DNA from: Spongiibacter marinus
GTDB taxonomy: Bacteria > Pseudomonadota > Gammaproteobacteria > Pseudomonadales > Spongiibacteraceae
Assembly (NCBI RefSeq): GCF_016906995.1
Contig: NZ_JAFBBD010000008.1
Span: 186,001-250,000 of the forward strand
Reading direction: 5' to 3'
DNA: 64,000 nt
In this document: positions 25,803 to 33,497 of the stretch, in pieces
Layout of the letters: each line of letters opens with the position of its first letter
Numbering within the stretch: the stretch's first letter is position 1
Notes under the pieces: model-generated
The model's database searches: none
The model's input: only the letters and a program-made list of their open reading frames with translations
Told to the model about the DNA's origin: nothing
Position numbers and translations under genes: made by a program

Positions 25803-26822
25803 ATGTACCGGCGAGTGGAATTAACAGCCTTTGGTGGCCCGGAGAAACTGGTCATCAAAAGAGAAACGGCACTCCCTGAGCCCGGCGTCGGCGAATTACG
25901 CGTGAAAGTGCTGGCTGCTGGCACCGGCTTTACAGACACCATTATTCGCCAGGGGCAATACGTTGGTGTGAAGGAGAAGCCGCCTTTTACACCCGGTTAC
26001 GACTGGTTCGGTGTTGTTGATGCCGTGGGTGACGGGGTTAGCGACTTTGCGGTGGGCGATGCGGTGGCGGATATGCCAGTGATCGGCGGCTACACCGAGT
26101 ATCTCTGTGTTCCCGCAAGCCAGGTCGTGCCCGCGCCGCCTAATTTAGATGCGGCGTCGGCAGTGTGCATGATCCTGTCATATACAACGGCCTACCAAAT
26201 GTTGACCCGCGAGGCCAATATGCGCGAGGGGCAGAGCTGCCTTATTCACGCTGCCGGCGGTGCCGTGGGCACGGCGTTATTGGAGCTGGGGCGCCATATG
26301 GGGCTAAAAATGTATGGCACGGGCTCAGCGTCTAAAAAAGAGGTGATTGAGCGTTTTGGGGCAACCCATATTGATTACCGCAGCAGTGACTTTGAGGCGG
26401 AGATAAAGCGTTTAACCGGTGGCGAAGGCGTCGATGCGGTCTTTGACACCATCGGCGGCAAAAACTGGTCGCGCTCATACCGCTGCCTTAAGTCAGGGGG
26501 ATGTCTGGTGGGCTTTGGTGCCCTGCAACTGACAACGGGAGAGGAGAGCGTGCCCAGTGTGATATTTGGCTTTGCCAAATTACTGGGTCTGTGGAAGTTG
26601 CTGCCCGATGGCAAGAAAACGCGGTTCTACAATATTCAAACCCGGCGTGAGAAACAGCCCGATGATTTTATCGCCGATGTAAGGGCCTTGTTTGCCATGC
26701 TGGCCGCGGGAGAGTTGCAGCCGGTAATCGCCGAGCGCGCACGCTTGGATGACATTATTGAGATCCATCAGCGTCTTGACCGGGGTGAGATTGCCGGAAA
26801 AGTCGTGCTCGAGATGGCCTGA
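25803..26822 (+). CDS. MDR-superfamily NADPH:quinone oxidoreductase-like protein
   Basis: A 339-residue zinc-free medium-chain reductase. The GroES-like N-domain contains GYDWFGVVDAVGDGV and the Rossmann domain begins IHAAGGAVGTALLELGRHMG. The catalytic-zinc cysteine/histidine set of alcohol dehydrogenases is absent, so this is a quinone-reductase or enone-reductase type. Substrate is unknown. ATG 25803 is used because ACAGGAG precedes it; an in-frame GTG at 25776 lacks such support. It stands between two hairpins as a single gene. Confidence 0.88.
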   Translation: MYRRVELTAFGGPEKLVIKRETALPEPGVGELRVKVLAAGTGFTDTIIRQGQYVGVKEKPPFTPGYDWFGVVDAVGDGVSDFAVGDAVADMPVIGGYTEYLCVPASQVVPAPPNLDAASAVCMILSYTTAYQMLTREANMREGQSCLIHAAGGAVGTALLELGRHMGLKMYGTGSASKKEVIERFGATHIDYRSSDFEAEIKRLTGGEGVDAVFDTIGGKNWSRSYRCLKSGGCLVGFGALQLTTGEESVPSVIFGFAKLLGLWKLLPDGKKTRFYNIQTRREKQPDDFIADVRALFAMLAAGELQPVIAERARLDDIIEIHQRLDRGEIAGKVVLEMA

Positions 26823-26837
26823 TCCCCCTCTATCATC

Positions 26838-26866
26838 GCCGGGGCCCCCGTCGCCCCGGCTTATCC
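26838..26866 (+). terminator. GC-rich hairpin after the MDR gene
   Basis: GCCGGGG (26838-26844) pairs with CCCCGGC (26854-26860) across a nine-base loop, 16 bases after the stop codon. Only a mixed TTATCCGTATTT follows, so termination strength is uncertain. Confidence 0.45.
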
Positions 26867-27286
26867 GTATTTACCCTTACATGCGCTGCCCATATAACAA
26901 ATTTGTTGAATAAATTCGGGGCGCGCGATTGTGTCTAACGCATTCCCTATGGTAACGCCTGAAGTTTTGCACTGAGGTTACCAGTTTTCCACATAATCTG
27001 TGGATAAGTTAGTGGGTAAGTTGTCAGTTTGTGGCGCTAGGTACGATGGAATCGGCCTTGTAACAAATTGTTCAAAATTTAGCCATTATTGCAAAAGTCA
27101 ATAAAAACAATAGCTTGTGATGTTTTTGTGATTTTTTGTATGACTTTTGAGCGCTAAGCTTGTCACATTTGCTACAGCAGCCCTAACTGTGAATAAGTGT
27201 TACGTCAATAGTTGATTTATGTAACGTGTTACCAAACGCCACCATGTTGCAGTGTGGCGCACGGTAATGCTCATAGATGGTGCATT
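26867..27286. other. Gene-free AT-rich region with DnaA-box-like sites and small palindromes
   Basis: No credible coding frame is present in this stretch, the longest gene-free one in the window. It contains TTTTCCACA (26985-26993) and, five bases on, TGTGGATAA (26999-27007, an exact DnaA box read on the minus strand). TGTGAATAA at 27189-27197 is one mismatch away. It also has AACAAATTTGTT (26897-26908), the similar AACAAATTGTT (27062-27072), and GGTAAC/GTTACC as an inverted repeat (26951-26956 with 26977-26982). It could be a DnaA titration or regulatory site, or hold an unrecognised RNA. Confidence 0.4.
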
Positions 27287-27652
27287 TCAGTGCGCGCCAG
27301 GGCCCGCATAGCTGCAACCGCTGGTGCAGGTTTCACGCATTTCGACCCGAAGTAGCGCAGGCAATTGCGGCTTGAGCTTCTGCCAAATCCAGATCGCCAG
27401 GTTTTCACTTGTCGGATTCTCTAGGCCGGGGATGTCGTTGAGATAGTAGTGATCCAATTGGTCGATAATCGGCTTAACGGCAGCTTTGATATCACCGAAG
27501 TCCATAATCCAGCCAGTGTGGCTATCAGGTTCCCCGCCGACCACTATGCGTAGTAGAAAACTGTGCCCATGCAGTCGTGCACATTTGTGCCCTTCGGGAA
27601 CGTTGGGTAGGCGGTGAGCGGCTTCAAAAGTAAATTCTTTGAAAATTTCCAC
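27287..27652 (-). CDS. queD: QueD, 6-carboxy-5,6,7,8-tetrahydropterin synthase
   Basis: A 121-residue PTPS-family enzyme. The zinc histidines are in FEAAHRLP and RLHGHSF, the catalytic Cys in [10 protein letters not shown], and the C-terminal glutamate in MRETCTSG. It converts dihydroneopterin triphosphate to 6-carboxytetrahydropterin, the second step of queuosine/7-deazaguanine synthesis. The neighbouring tRNA-Asp(GTC) gene encodes a tRNA that normally carries queuosine, though proximity is probably chance. No other que gene is in the window. Confidence 0.95.
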   Translation of the reverse strand: MEIFKEFTFEAAHRLPNVPEGHKCARLHGHSFLLRIVVGGEPDSHTGWIMDFGDIKAAVKPIIDQLDHYYLNDIPGLENPTSENLAIWIWQKLKPQLPALLRVEMRETCTSGCSYAGPGAH

Positions 27653-27849
27653 AGATTAATCTCTGGCTGAACGAGTGGGGCGGCTATGGTAATCAGCTGT
27701 GTATAAGCTGTACAGCATGCCGCTAAATCCAATTGTTCATTTGCTGTGCAGAATGAACAATTAATGAGCTTCTTTTTGTACGAAAAATAAGCGAAATCAG
27801 TTGGATAGCGTTTTTTTCATAAAATTTTAAAAAAACTTATCGGAGAGGT

Positions 27850-27877
27850 TTGACAAGAAAAGCGATTACTGTAGAAT
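27850..27877 (+). promoter_or_regulatory. Promoter of the tRNA-Val/tRNA-Asp operon
   Basis: A consensus TTGACA (27850-27855), a 16-base spacer and TAGAAT (27872-27877) lie 20 bases upstream of tRNA-Val. The bases after the -10 (GCGCC) are a GC-rich discriminator as in stringently controlled stable-RNA promoters. Confidence 0.85.
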
Positions 27878-27897
27878 GCGCCTCACTCGATTGAGAG

Positions 27898-27973
27898 GGG
27901 TGATTAGCTCAGCTGGGAGAGCATCTGCCTTACAAGCAGAGGGTCGGCGGTTCGATCCCGTCATCACCCACCA
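27898..27973 (+). tRNA. tRNA-Val(TAC)
   Basis: A complete 76-base cloverleaf. The acceptor stem pairs GGGTGAT with ATCACCC, the anticodon arm is TCTGC-CTTACAA-GCAGA with anticodon TAC (27931-27933), the T-arm is GTTCGATC-type, and CCA is encoded at 27971-27973. It lies 23 bases before tRNA-Asp under one promoter. Confidence 0.97.
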
Positions 27974-27996
27974 AATCGAGGTTGTTTAAAGTATGC

Positions 27997-28073
27997 GGAC
28001 CGGTAGTTCAGTTGGTTAGAATGCCGGCCTGTCACGCCGGAGGTCGCGGGTTCGAGTCCCGTCCGGTCCGCCA
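27997..28073 (+). tRNA. tRNA-Asp(GTC)
   Basis: A 77-base tRNA very close to the E. coli tRNA-Asp. The acceptor stem is GGACCGG/CCGGTCC, the discriminator base is G, the anticodon loop contains GTC (28031-28033), the T-arm is GCGGG-TTCGAGT-CCCGT, and CCA is encoded at 28071-28073. Position 34 G is the usual queuosine site in this tRNA family. Confidence 0.97.
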
Positions 28074-28082
28074 ACTTTAACA

Positions 28083-28103
28083 CGCTAAAGCCTCTCTTTA
28101 GCG
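28083..28103 (+). terminator. Hairpin after the tRNA operon
   Basis: CGCTAAAG-CCTCT-CTTTAGCG is a perfect 8-bp stem ten bases after tRNA-Asp. There is no immediate U-run, so it may act as a processing or stability hairpin as much as a terminator. Confidence 0.5.
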
Positions 28104-28255
28104 CCATGTAAAAGACCTCCTTTCTTCTATACCTATCTTCTTTTTCAAGTTGTAAACTCCGCAATCTGTTGTGTCACAATTCTATGTCGTGTGCCCTTTG
28201 TGTCGCCGATTTAGCGCTATATTACTGCTAGTGAAGATTTGTTGTGGAGAGTTCT

Positions 28256-29602
28256 GTGTCGGCACTTACCGAAGCCATTATGTTTATTCGCGACGGCGAG
28301 GTTGTGAAGGAGATGTTCTTCGCCGAGTTCGAAGCGGTGCTGGACGACGTTGTCGGTGTGCCAGATTTTGCCGGCCAGCAATTGCAGGCGGTGTTCGTAC
28401 AAATCAACACAGAAATGAAAATTACCGGAGCGGTTTTTTTTGTCATCAGCTTTGACAAGCGCGGCCGTATCACCGGAAATTGGAACATCCCGCTTCGCCA
28501 CTTACTTGATCATGCCAGCTTCGGCCCCGATCTTGGTGGGGGTGTAACGAAAGTTGCTTGTCACAGCGCTTGCCCGGTGTCTTGGTATCGCAATCAACTC
28601 TGGGATCCAGTAATGGAAGGGCACCAGACCTTTTCGGCTCTGGTCGCCGCGGTGCAGCGCAACCGCTTGGGTATTGTCAGCGATGTCCTGAACACCGGGC
28701 CCGAGCAAACAACGGTATCGGATTTTTTTCGCCGTCATGTACCCCCGCAGGGGGGGGATGCGGAGCCGTCGGTTTCCGTGGCGGCGGACTCGGCTACCCC
28801 CATCTTCCATCGTCGCTATCGGGAGCGACTCAAGGCCTTAAAGAGCGCGGAGCAGTTGCGCCTGGCAACAGTGCAGCAAAAGCATCAGTCACGTTTTGAG
28901 ACCGCTGAAGAGGAGTTCAGTCGCCAACTAGCGGAAAAAAATGACGAGCTTGCGGCGTTAAAAGAGATGCTAGCGGGCGAGGTGGCGCAGCGGCGTCAAC
29001 TTGAGGCCAGCCTAAATAAGCAGCAACAGCTGCTCGATGAGCAAAAAACCGAATATGAAGGTTTACTGGAGTCGGCAGGCAGCCAGGGTGCTTATTCCGA
29101 AGAATTAGAAAAATTGCGCAAGAGCTATGAGAAGGAACTAAAGCTTAAACTGCAGCAGCAGGCGGTGGAATTTGAAGAGCGCTTGAATCGCCGTGAAAAT
29201 GAGCTCTATCAGCGCTCCACGGAGATTGTGGAGCTGCGCAGTGAGCTGAGCCGATTGCGAGAGCAGAATCGAGAGCTGTTGCTCAATGACGACAGCAAAA
29301 TGCTGCAAGATATGGCTGAGAAAGGCGTTGTGTTTGTTGCCTATCACCCGGGTATTGAGCACCTGGTGATCGACCGAGAAGAAATGCCATCGTATTTGCG
29401 CGACCCGCAGTCATTTGCCGCCCACCGCTGCGAGGTGAGTGTGGAGCGCTATCAGCGTTGGTTGCAGCATTACCGGCTGCCGATTTGTCGCCACCAAAAT
29501 CCCGCCGGCGAATACTGTGGGCAACCGCTGATTAAAGTAATGCGCCCCAAGTTATTCCGCGAAGGGGAGAGCGACCGCTGCAAAGATCATCGCGGTGGCT
29601 GA
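28256..29602 (+). CDS. Conserved-looking coiled-coil protein of unknown function
   Basis: A 448-residue protein I do not recognise. Residues about 5-165 look like a compact globular domain (MFIRDGEVVKEMFFAEFEAVLDDVVG, AVFFVISFDKRGRITGNWNIP). Residues about 180-340 are a long charged coiled coil rich in Glu, Gln and Arg. The C-terminal about 90 residues hold a second globular part with CRHQNPAGEYCGQPL and ESDRCKDH, a possible Cys/His metal site. No signal peptide or membrane segment is visible, so it is probably cytoplasmic. GTG 28256 is chosen because GGAGAG lies five bases upstream. The downstream PLP-enzyme gene overlaps its end by eight bases. Confidence 0.7.
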   Translation: MSALTEAIMFIRDGEVVKEMFFAEFEAVLDDVVGVPDFAGQQLQAVFVQINTEMKITGAVFFVISFDKRGRITGNWNIPLRHLLDHASFGPDLGGGVTKVACHSACPVSWYRNQLWDPVMEGHQTFSALVAAVQRNRLGIVSDVLNTGPEQTTVSDFFRRHVPPQGGDAEPSVSVAADSATPIFHRRYRERLKALKSAEQLRLATVQQKHQSRFETAEEEFSRQLAEKNDELAALKEMLAGEVAQRRQLEASLNKQQQLLDEQKTEYEGLLESAGSQGAYSEELEKLRKSYEKELKLKLQQQAVEFEERLNRRENELYQRSTEIVELRSELSRLREQNRELLLNDDSKMLQDMAEKGVVFVAYHPGIEHLVIDREEMPSYLRDPQSFAAHRCEVSVERYQRWLQHYRLPICRHQNPAGEYCGQPLIKVMRPKLFREGESDRCKDHRGG

Positions 29603-30539
29603 GCCCCTTATTCAACCGCTTGATGCTTATCACTCTCCCAAAGTGGATATGCTGCGTCTGGATCGCTTTGATGCGCTGGCCCCTGGGAATAAGTGGTTCA
29701 AGCTGCGCGAAAATATTGCCGTAGCCCGAAAGCAGGGTGCGCGGTGTTTGGTGAGCCTGGGTGGCGCGTATTCCAATCATTTGCATGCCCTGGCGGCATG
29801 GGGGCACCACAATCGCTGGCCGACGGCGGCATTCATTCGCGCGGATGAGGCTCAAGTGACGCCCTGCATGGCAGACCTTCGGCGCTGGGGTATGCGCCTG
29901 GTTCATCTGAGCCGCAGTGACTACCGTCGACGGCATGATCCTGAATATATCGCCAGTCTCCTGCGCGGCTTTGATCGTCCGTATTTTATTCCTGAGGGCG
30001 GTGCCAATGCGCTCGGCGCATCGGGTTGCGCGGATATCGCGGCGCTGCTGCCAGACTGTGGTGCTGACTATTCATTGATTGTTACGGCCTGTGGAACGGG
30101 CGCAACGCTTGCGGGATTGGCGTCGGCGGTTGCGGGCTCGACACGTATATTGGGTATACCCGTTCTCAAGGCCGAGGCTTTTATGGCGCGCGATATTGCG
30201 CAAATACTTGACGACTTAGGTTCGCCGCGAAAAAACTGGCATCTGGACCATCGTTTTGCGGGTAAGGGCTTTGGTCGTGTCAGTGATGAGCTGAGCGAGT
30301 TTATTCTGCGCTTTGAAGCACAGCAGCGCGTGCCCCTTGATCCGGTTTATACCGCAAAGCTTTGCTTTGCCGTCGACGCGATGCATAAGCGCGGTGAGTT
30401 AGCGGGGGAGTCCCGGGTGCTGGTTATTCACTCGGGGGGCTTGCAGGGGAGAAGTGGCCACCCAGCACTCTTTAATCAATCTGTGTTGGGGATTAGCGGC
30501 CAATGCTCGGGGACAACGAAGCAGCGCTCTAACTTTTGA
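29595..30539 (+). CDS. D-cysteine desulfhydrase / ACC deaminase-like PLP enzyme
   Basis: A 314-residue fold-type II PLP enzyme. The Schiff-base lysine is in PGNKWFKLRENI, the substrate-facing SLGGAYSNHLHALAAWG follows, the phosphate-binding TACGTGATLAGLASA loop is present, and VIHSGGLQG is near the C-terminus. This set matches the D-cysteine desulfhydrase/1-aminocyclopropane-1-carboxylate deaminase family; specificity is not resolvable. The GTG start lies inside the end of the coiled-coil gene. The last 64 bases overlap the convergent DUF1853 gene, and the final residues (after VLGISGQC) are probably not conserved. Confidence 0.88.
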   Translation: MAEPLIQPLDAYHSPKVDMLRLDRFDALAPGNKWFKLRENIAVARKQGARCLVSLGGAYSNHLHALAAWGHHNRWPTAAFIRADEAQVTPCMADLRRWGMRLVHLSRSDYRRRHDPEYIASLLRGFDRPYFIPEGGANALGASGCADIAALLPDCGADYSLIVTACGTGATLAGLASAVAGSTRILGIPVLKAEAFMARDIAQILDDLGSPRKNWHLDHRFAGKGFGRVSDELSEFILRFEAQQRVPLDPVYTAKLCFAVDAMHKRGELAGESRVLVIHSGGLQGRSGHPALFNQSVLGISGQCSGTTKQRSNF

Positions 30540-31369
30540 TTTATCAACATTTGCGGGCGCTTGGTCGCCAGCGCGAGCGCTTTCTCGATGCCCTGGGTTT
30601 GCTGGTAGTCTGCCGATAGCCAGTGAGGCTTTTCTAATAGGCGCCATGTTGCTTGCTCTTTTTCGGTTTTCTGCGTGGTGAATTGCTGAACCGAAAACCA
30701 CGTTCCCTTGGGGTGGTCGTTATTGAGACAGGCGCTTGTTGCGCGTTTCCCTTGTGGATAAAACAGGACGCCAGCCACCCTCAGTTGCGCTTTGCAGTGC
30801 TCGATACCGACATTTGACATGGCTAACGCCCCCTCCGGGCTGTTAGCTAGCGGTAGCTGGTGTGTTTGCAGTCTCTCGAGCTTGCGGTCGAGGCGATCTG
30901 CGCTATTGGGCCCCAGCCACGCCGATAGCGGAATGTCACCCGGGCGCATGGCGAGAAAGAACTTAACCGCCAGCTCCAGGTGGAAGCTCTGCTGCAGGGT
31001 GTGGTCGTGATAGAGGATATCGAACTCGCCCAGGGTTCTGCCGCGGGCATTTCGGACGGGTAAGTTGTGAGCGATCAGTTCGGTGCTGCGATCCTGTTCG
31101 AGAAAAAAGTGCCACAAGGACTCGAAGACCAGCCCTAAGCGTGGGCTTTTGCAGCGCTCTTGTAGGTGTTTTCGCAGTGGTTGGTCGTCGTTGTCCAGCG
31201 ACTGCAGCCATGCCATTCGCTCGGGGGTGAGCGCAAGCGCTGGGTGGTCGCCGATGTTGACCAGCGGCGCTGAAAAACAAGCCCATGCCAGGGCGCGAGT
31301 ATAGGGCGAGACGAAGTGCTGTAGGTCTAATGGCTTGATAGATCGGTATCCTGGTTTGCTCAGACGCAC
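30476..31369 (-). CDS. DUF1853 family protein
   Basis: A 297-residue DUF1853 protein, a family of unknown function. I see ESLWHFFLEQ, then GEFDILYHD and, about 14 residues later, HLELAVKFFL. The E...D...ExK-like spacing resembles a PD-(D/E)XK nuclease core; that reading is inference. The GTG start is 67 bases from the divergent nadK ATG. The 3' end overlaps the convergent PLP-enzyme gene by 64 bases, so the two transcripts are antisense there. Confidence 0.82.
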   Translation of the reverse strand: MRLSKPGYRSIKPLDLQHFVSPYTRALAWACFSAPLVNIGDHPALALTPERMAWLQSLDNDDQPLRKHLQERCKSPRLGLVFESLWHFFLEQDRSTELIAHNLPVRNARGRTLGEFDILYHDHTLQQSFHLELAVKFFLAMRPGDIPLSAWLGPNSADRLDRKLERLQTHQLPLANSPEGALAMSNVGIEHCKAQLRVAGVLFYPQGKRATSACLNNDHPKGTWFSVQQFTTQKTEKEQATWRLLEKPHWLSADYQQTQGIEKALALATKRPQMLINQKLERCFVVPEHWPLIPNTD

Positions 31370-31376
31370 ACAAGGT

Positions 31377-31407
31377 TTGCATTGTATTCACGTGGGCTGG
31401 TTATAAT
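31377..31407 (+). promoter_or_regulatory. Probable nadK promoter
   Basis: TTGCAT (31377-31382) and a perfect TATAAT (31402-31407), with a long 19-base spacer, lie 28 bases before the nadK start codon. The -10 is convincing and the -35 is less so. Confidence 0.4.
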
Positions 31408-31435
31408 GGCGGCCCCGCGCATGGCAGCAGTAATT

Positions 31436-32329
31436 ATGGAACAGTTCCGCAATATAGGGGTCATCGGCCGAGAAGGCAACGGTGTCGCCGTCACGCTTAA
31501 ACGCCTGTTGGATTATCTCCAGCAGAGAGAGCTCAGCGCCGTACTCGACGAGCAAATCGCCGGTTTAATGTCTGGTCATGGCCTCCGGGTTTGCAGTCGC
31601 CGGATGATCGGTGAAATTTGCGACTTGATCATTGTGGTGGGCGGCGACGGTAGCTTGTTGGGCGCCGCGCGGACCTTGGCGCGACACAATGCCCCTGTGC
31701 TTGGCGTGAACCGCGGCCGCTTGGGGTTTCTCACCGACATTTCACCCGATGAAATAGAGAGCCAAGTTGGCGCGGTATTGGATGGCCATTACCGCCTGGA
31801 AAAGCGCTTCCTGTTGGACGTGGAACTGATGCGCGGTGGTGAGCGCGTAGGTAAAGGCGACGCCCTCAATGATGTAGTGCTCAACTCGGGCACCAGCGGC
31901 CATATGATGGAGTTCGAGCTATTTGTCGACGGCGAGTTTGTCTACCGCCAGCGCTCCGATGGTTTAATTATCTCAACACCCACGGGGTCTACCGCGTACT
32001 CGCTGTCTGCCGGTGGCCCCATTATGCACCCGCGTTTGGATGCAATCGTCATCGTGCCAATGTTCCCGCACACCCTGAGCAGTCGCCCTATCGTCATTGA
32101 TGGTAAAAGCGAAATAAGCATGGTGGTGTGCGACTGCAACACCGCGAAGCCACCGGTGACGTGCGACGGCCAGTTGCGCATGACCAGTCAGCCGGGCGAT
32201 GTGATTACGGTGCGTAAAAAGCCGCACCGTATGAAGCTCATCCATCCCCTTGATCACAGCTTTTATGCCAGTTGTCGCGATAAATTGGGCTGGGGGGCGC
32301 ATCTGCCTGCCGGGGATGACGATGACTGA
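31436..32329 (+). CDS. nadK: NAD kinase
   Basis: A 297-residue NAD kinase starting MEQFRNIGVIGREGN. The diagnostic motif IIVVGGDGSLLGAARTL is followed by GVNRGRLGFLTDISPDE, LNDVVLNSG and the conserved STPTGSTAYSLSAGGPI. It phosphorylates NAD+ to NADP+ using ATP. ATG 31436 is used because homologues start here; the longer frame from 31382 overlaps the promoter. The rhomboid gene starts inside its last codons. Confidence 0.96.
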   Translation: MEQFRNIGVIGREGNGVAVTLKRLLDYLQQRELSAVLDEQIAGLMSGHGLRVCSRRMIGEICDLIIVVGGDGSLLGAARTLARHNAPVLGVNRGRLGFLTDISPDEIESQVGAVLDGHYRLEKRFLLDVELMRGGERVGKGDALNDVVLNSGTSGHMMEFELFVDGEFVYRQRSDGLIISTPTGSTAYSLSAGGPIMHPRLDAIVIVPMFPHTLSSRPIVIDGKSEISMVVCDCNTAKPPVTCDGQLRMTSQPGDVITVRKKPHRMKLIHPLDHSFYASCRDKLGWGAHLPAGDDDD

Positions 32330-33164
32330 GTACTATATCGCGCTACGCCTTCCTCTCGATGAGAATTTAGCCGACTTTTCTGCTTTGCTGTGGCAACAGG
32401 GCGTTGCTCACCACATTGCTGAAGAGGGAGGGAGTCAAATTCTTCGCGTCGGTGATGAGGAGCAGGTTGCCGTTGTGGCAGAGCTCTACCAAAAGTTGCG
32501 CAGTGGCGAGCTGCACATTACTCGCCACTCAGTGGCAGCGCCTCAGCCAGTGCAGTCGCGCTCACTTCGCCAGCGGCCTGCGGTGGCGGTGTTGTTGTTA
32601 CTCAGTATTCTTGGGGCGCTGTTACCGGTTGTGGATAGCAGCTTTCGTGCGGTGTCTTCGCTGAGCTTTTACCCCTTGGATCTCGGCGCGGGTAAGATTG
32701 TCGCCGACTGGCCAGTTGGGCAGTGGTGGCGGCTGTTAACCCCGATGTTTCTTCATTTCGGCCTGCTGCATATTGCCTTTAATGGCCTGTGGCTATGGGA
32801 ATTGGGCGGGATGATTGAGCAGCGGCAGGGCAGTGTGACGCTGCTGGCGATAGTGATACTTATTGCAGCGGCTTCAAACATGGCGCAGGCGATGATGTCG
32901 GTGTCGCTATTTGGCGGTATGTCGGGCGTTATCTACGGCTTGCTTGGCTATATCATTGTTTGGAATCGACTGCGGCCAGCTGAGTCACTGCCACTGGTAA
33001 AGGGCGTTGCCGTGGTCATGCTGGTGTGGCTTGTGGTGTGTATGGCAGGCTTTACCCGCCTGCTCGGGCTGGGGGAAATCGCCAACACTGCTCACCTTTC
33101 CGGCCTGATTATGGGCGTATTGCTCGGCATTGGCGCATCGTTTTTGCGGCGCAAAAGCGTATAA
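32316..33164 (+). CDS. Rhomboid-family intramembrane serine protease (GlpG-like)
   Basis: A 282-residue protein. An N-terminal cytoplasmic domain (about 1-85) resembles the GlpG N-domain, and six membrane helices follow. The catalytic serine is in FGGMSGVIYGLLGY and the histidine in ANTAHLSGLIMG; HFGLLHIAFNGLWLWELG carries the conserved HxxxN region. Rhomboids cleave membrane proteins within the bilayer. The start codon (32316, or 32322) lies inside the nadK 3' end, indicating cotranslation. Confidence 0.92.
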   Translation: MTMTEYYIALRLPLDENLADFSALLWQQGVAHHIAEEGGSQILRVGDEEQVAVVAELYQKLRSGELHITRHSVAAPQPVQSRSLRQRPAVAVLLLLSILGALLPVVDSSFRAVSSLSFYPLDLGAGKIVADWPVGQWWRLLTPMFLHFGLLHIAFNGLWLWELGGMIEQRQGSVTLLAIVILIAAASNMAQAMMSVSLFGGMSGVIYGLLGYIIVWNRLRPAESLPLVKGVAVVMLVWLVVCMAGFTRLLGLGEIANTAHLSGLIMGVLLGIGASFLRRKSV

Positions 33165-33224
33165 GCTAGCACTACTCACTCTGTTATAATTCTCGTCTTT
33201 CACGAGCGGCCTGTGGAGGGCGCT

Positions 33225-33497
33225 ATGGATTTTGAAAAACTCATCGATAACTTGGATCCGGCAATTTATGCCTCGCTTAAGCGCGCGCTGGAAATTGGCA
33301 AATGGCCGGATGGCCGCGTGTTAACCGACGAGCAGCGAGCGCATTGTATGGATGCGGTTATCGCCTACGACCACCGCCGCAAGCCCGAAGAGCAGCGGGT
33401 GGGGTACATTGATAAAGGCAGTAAATCCGAGGGGGATAGCTGCGACGGACACGGCGATAATGGCGCTGAAAAGCCGATAAAGTGGGCCGACTCCTGA
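33225..33497 (+). CDS. YeaC-like DUF1315 protein
   Basis: A 90-residue protein matching DUF1315/YeaC: MDFEKLIDNLDPAIYASLKRALEIGKWPDGRVLT followed by AHCMDAVIAYDHRRKPEEQRVGYIDKG. Its function is unknown. A strong TGGAGGG site precedes the ATG, with a small CTCGT/ACGAG hairpin (33192-33206) and a TATAAT (33185-33190) upstream. Its stop codon overlaps the next ATG (TGATG), so it is co-translated with the DUF2797 gene. Confidence 0.88.
   Translation: MDFEKLIDNLDPAIYASLKRALEIGKWPDGRVLTDEQRAHCMDAVIAYDHRRKPEEQRVGYIDKGSKSEGDSCDGHGDNGAEKPIKWADS

Noticed and set aside
26823-27286. Chromosomal replication origin
   Set aside because: DnaA-like boxes exist but few, and dnaA, dnaN, rpmH, gidA or parAB are not adjacent, so I list a possible DnaA site only.
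27898-28103. Integration site of a mobile element at the tRNA genes
   Set aside because: No integrase, no repeat of the tRNA 3' end, and the following genes look like ordinary chromosomal genes.
27964-28164. 66-codon minus-strand frame with GLEPATSGVTGRHSNQLNYRS
   Set aside because: This is a well-known false translation across tRNA genes; the frame lies on the reverse strand of tRNA-Asp and has no gene features.
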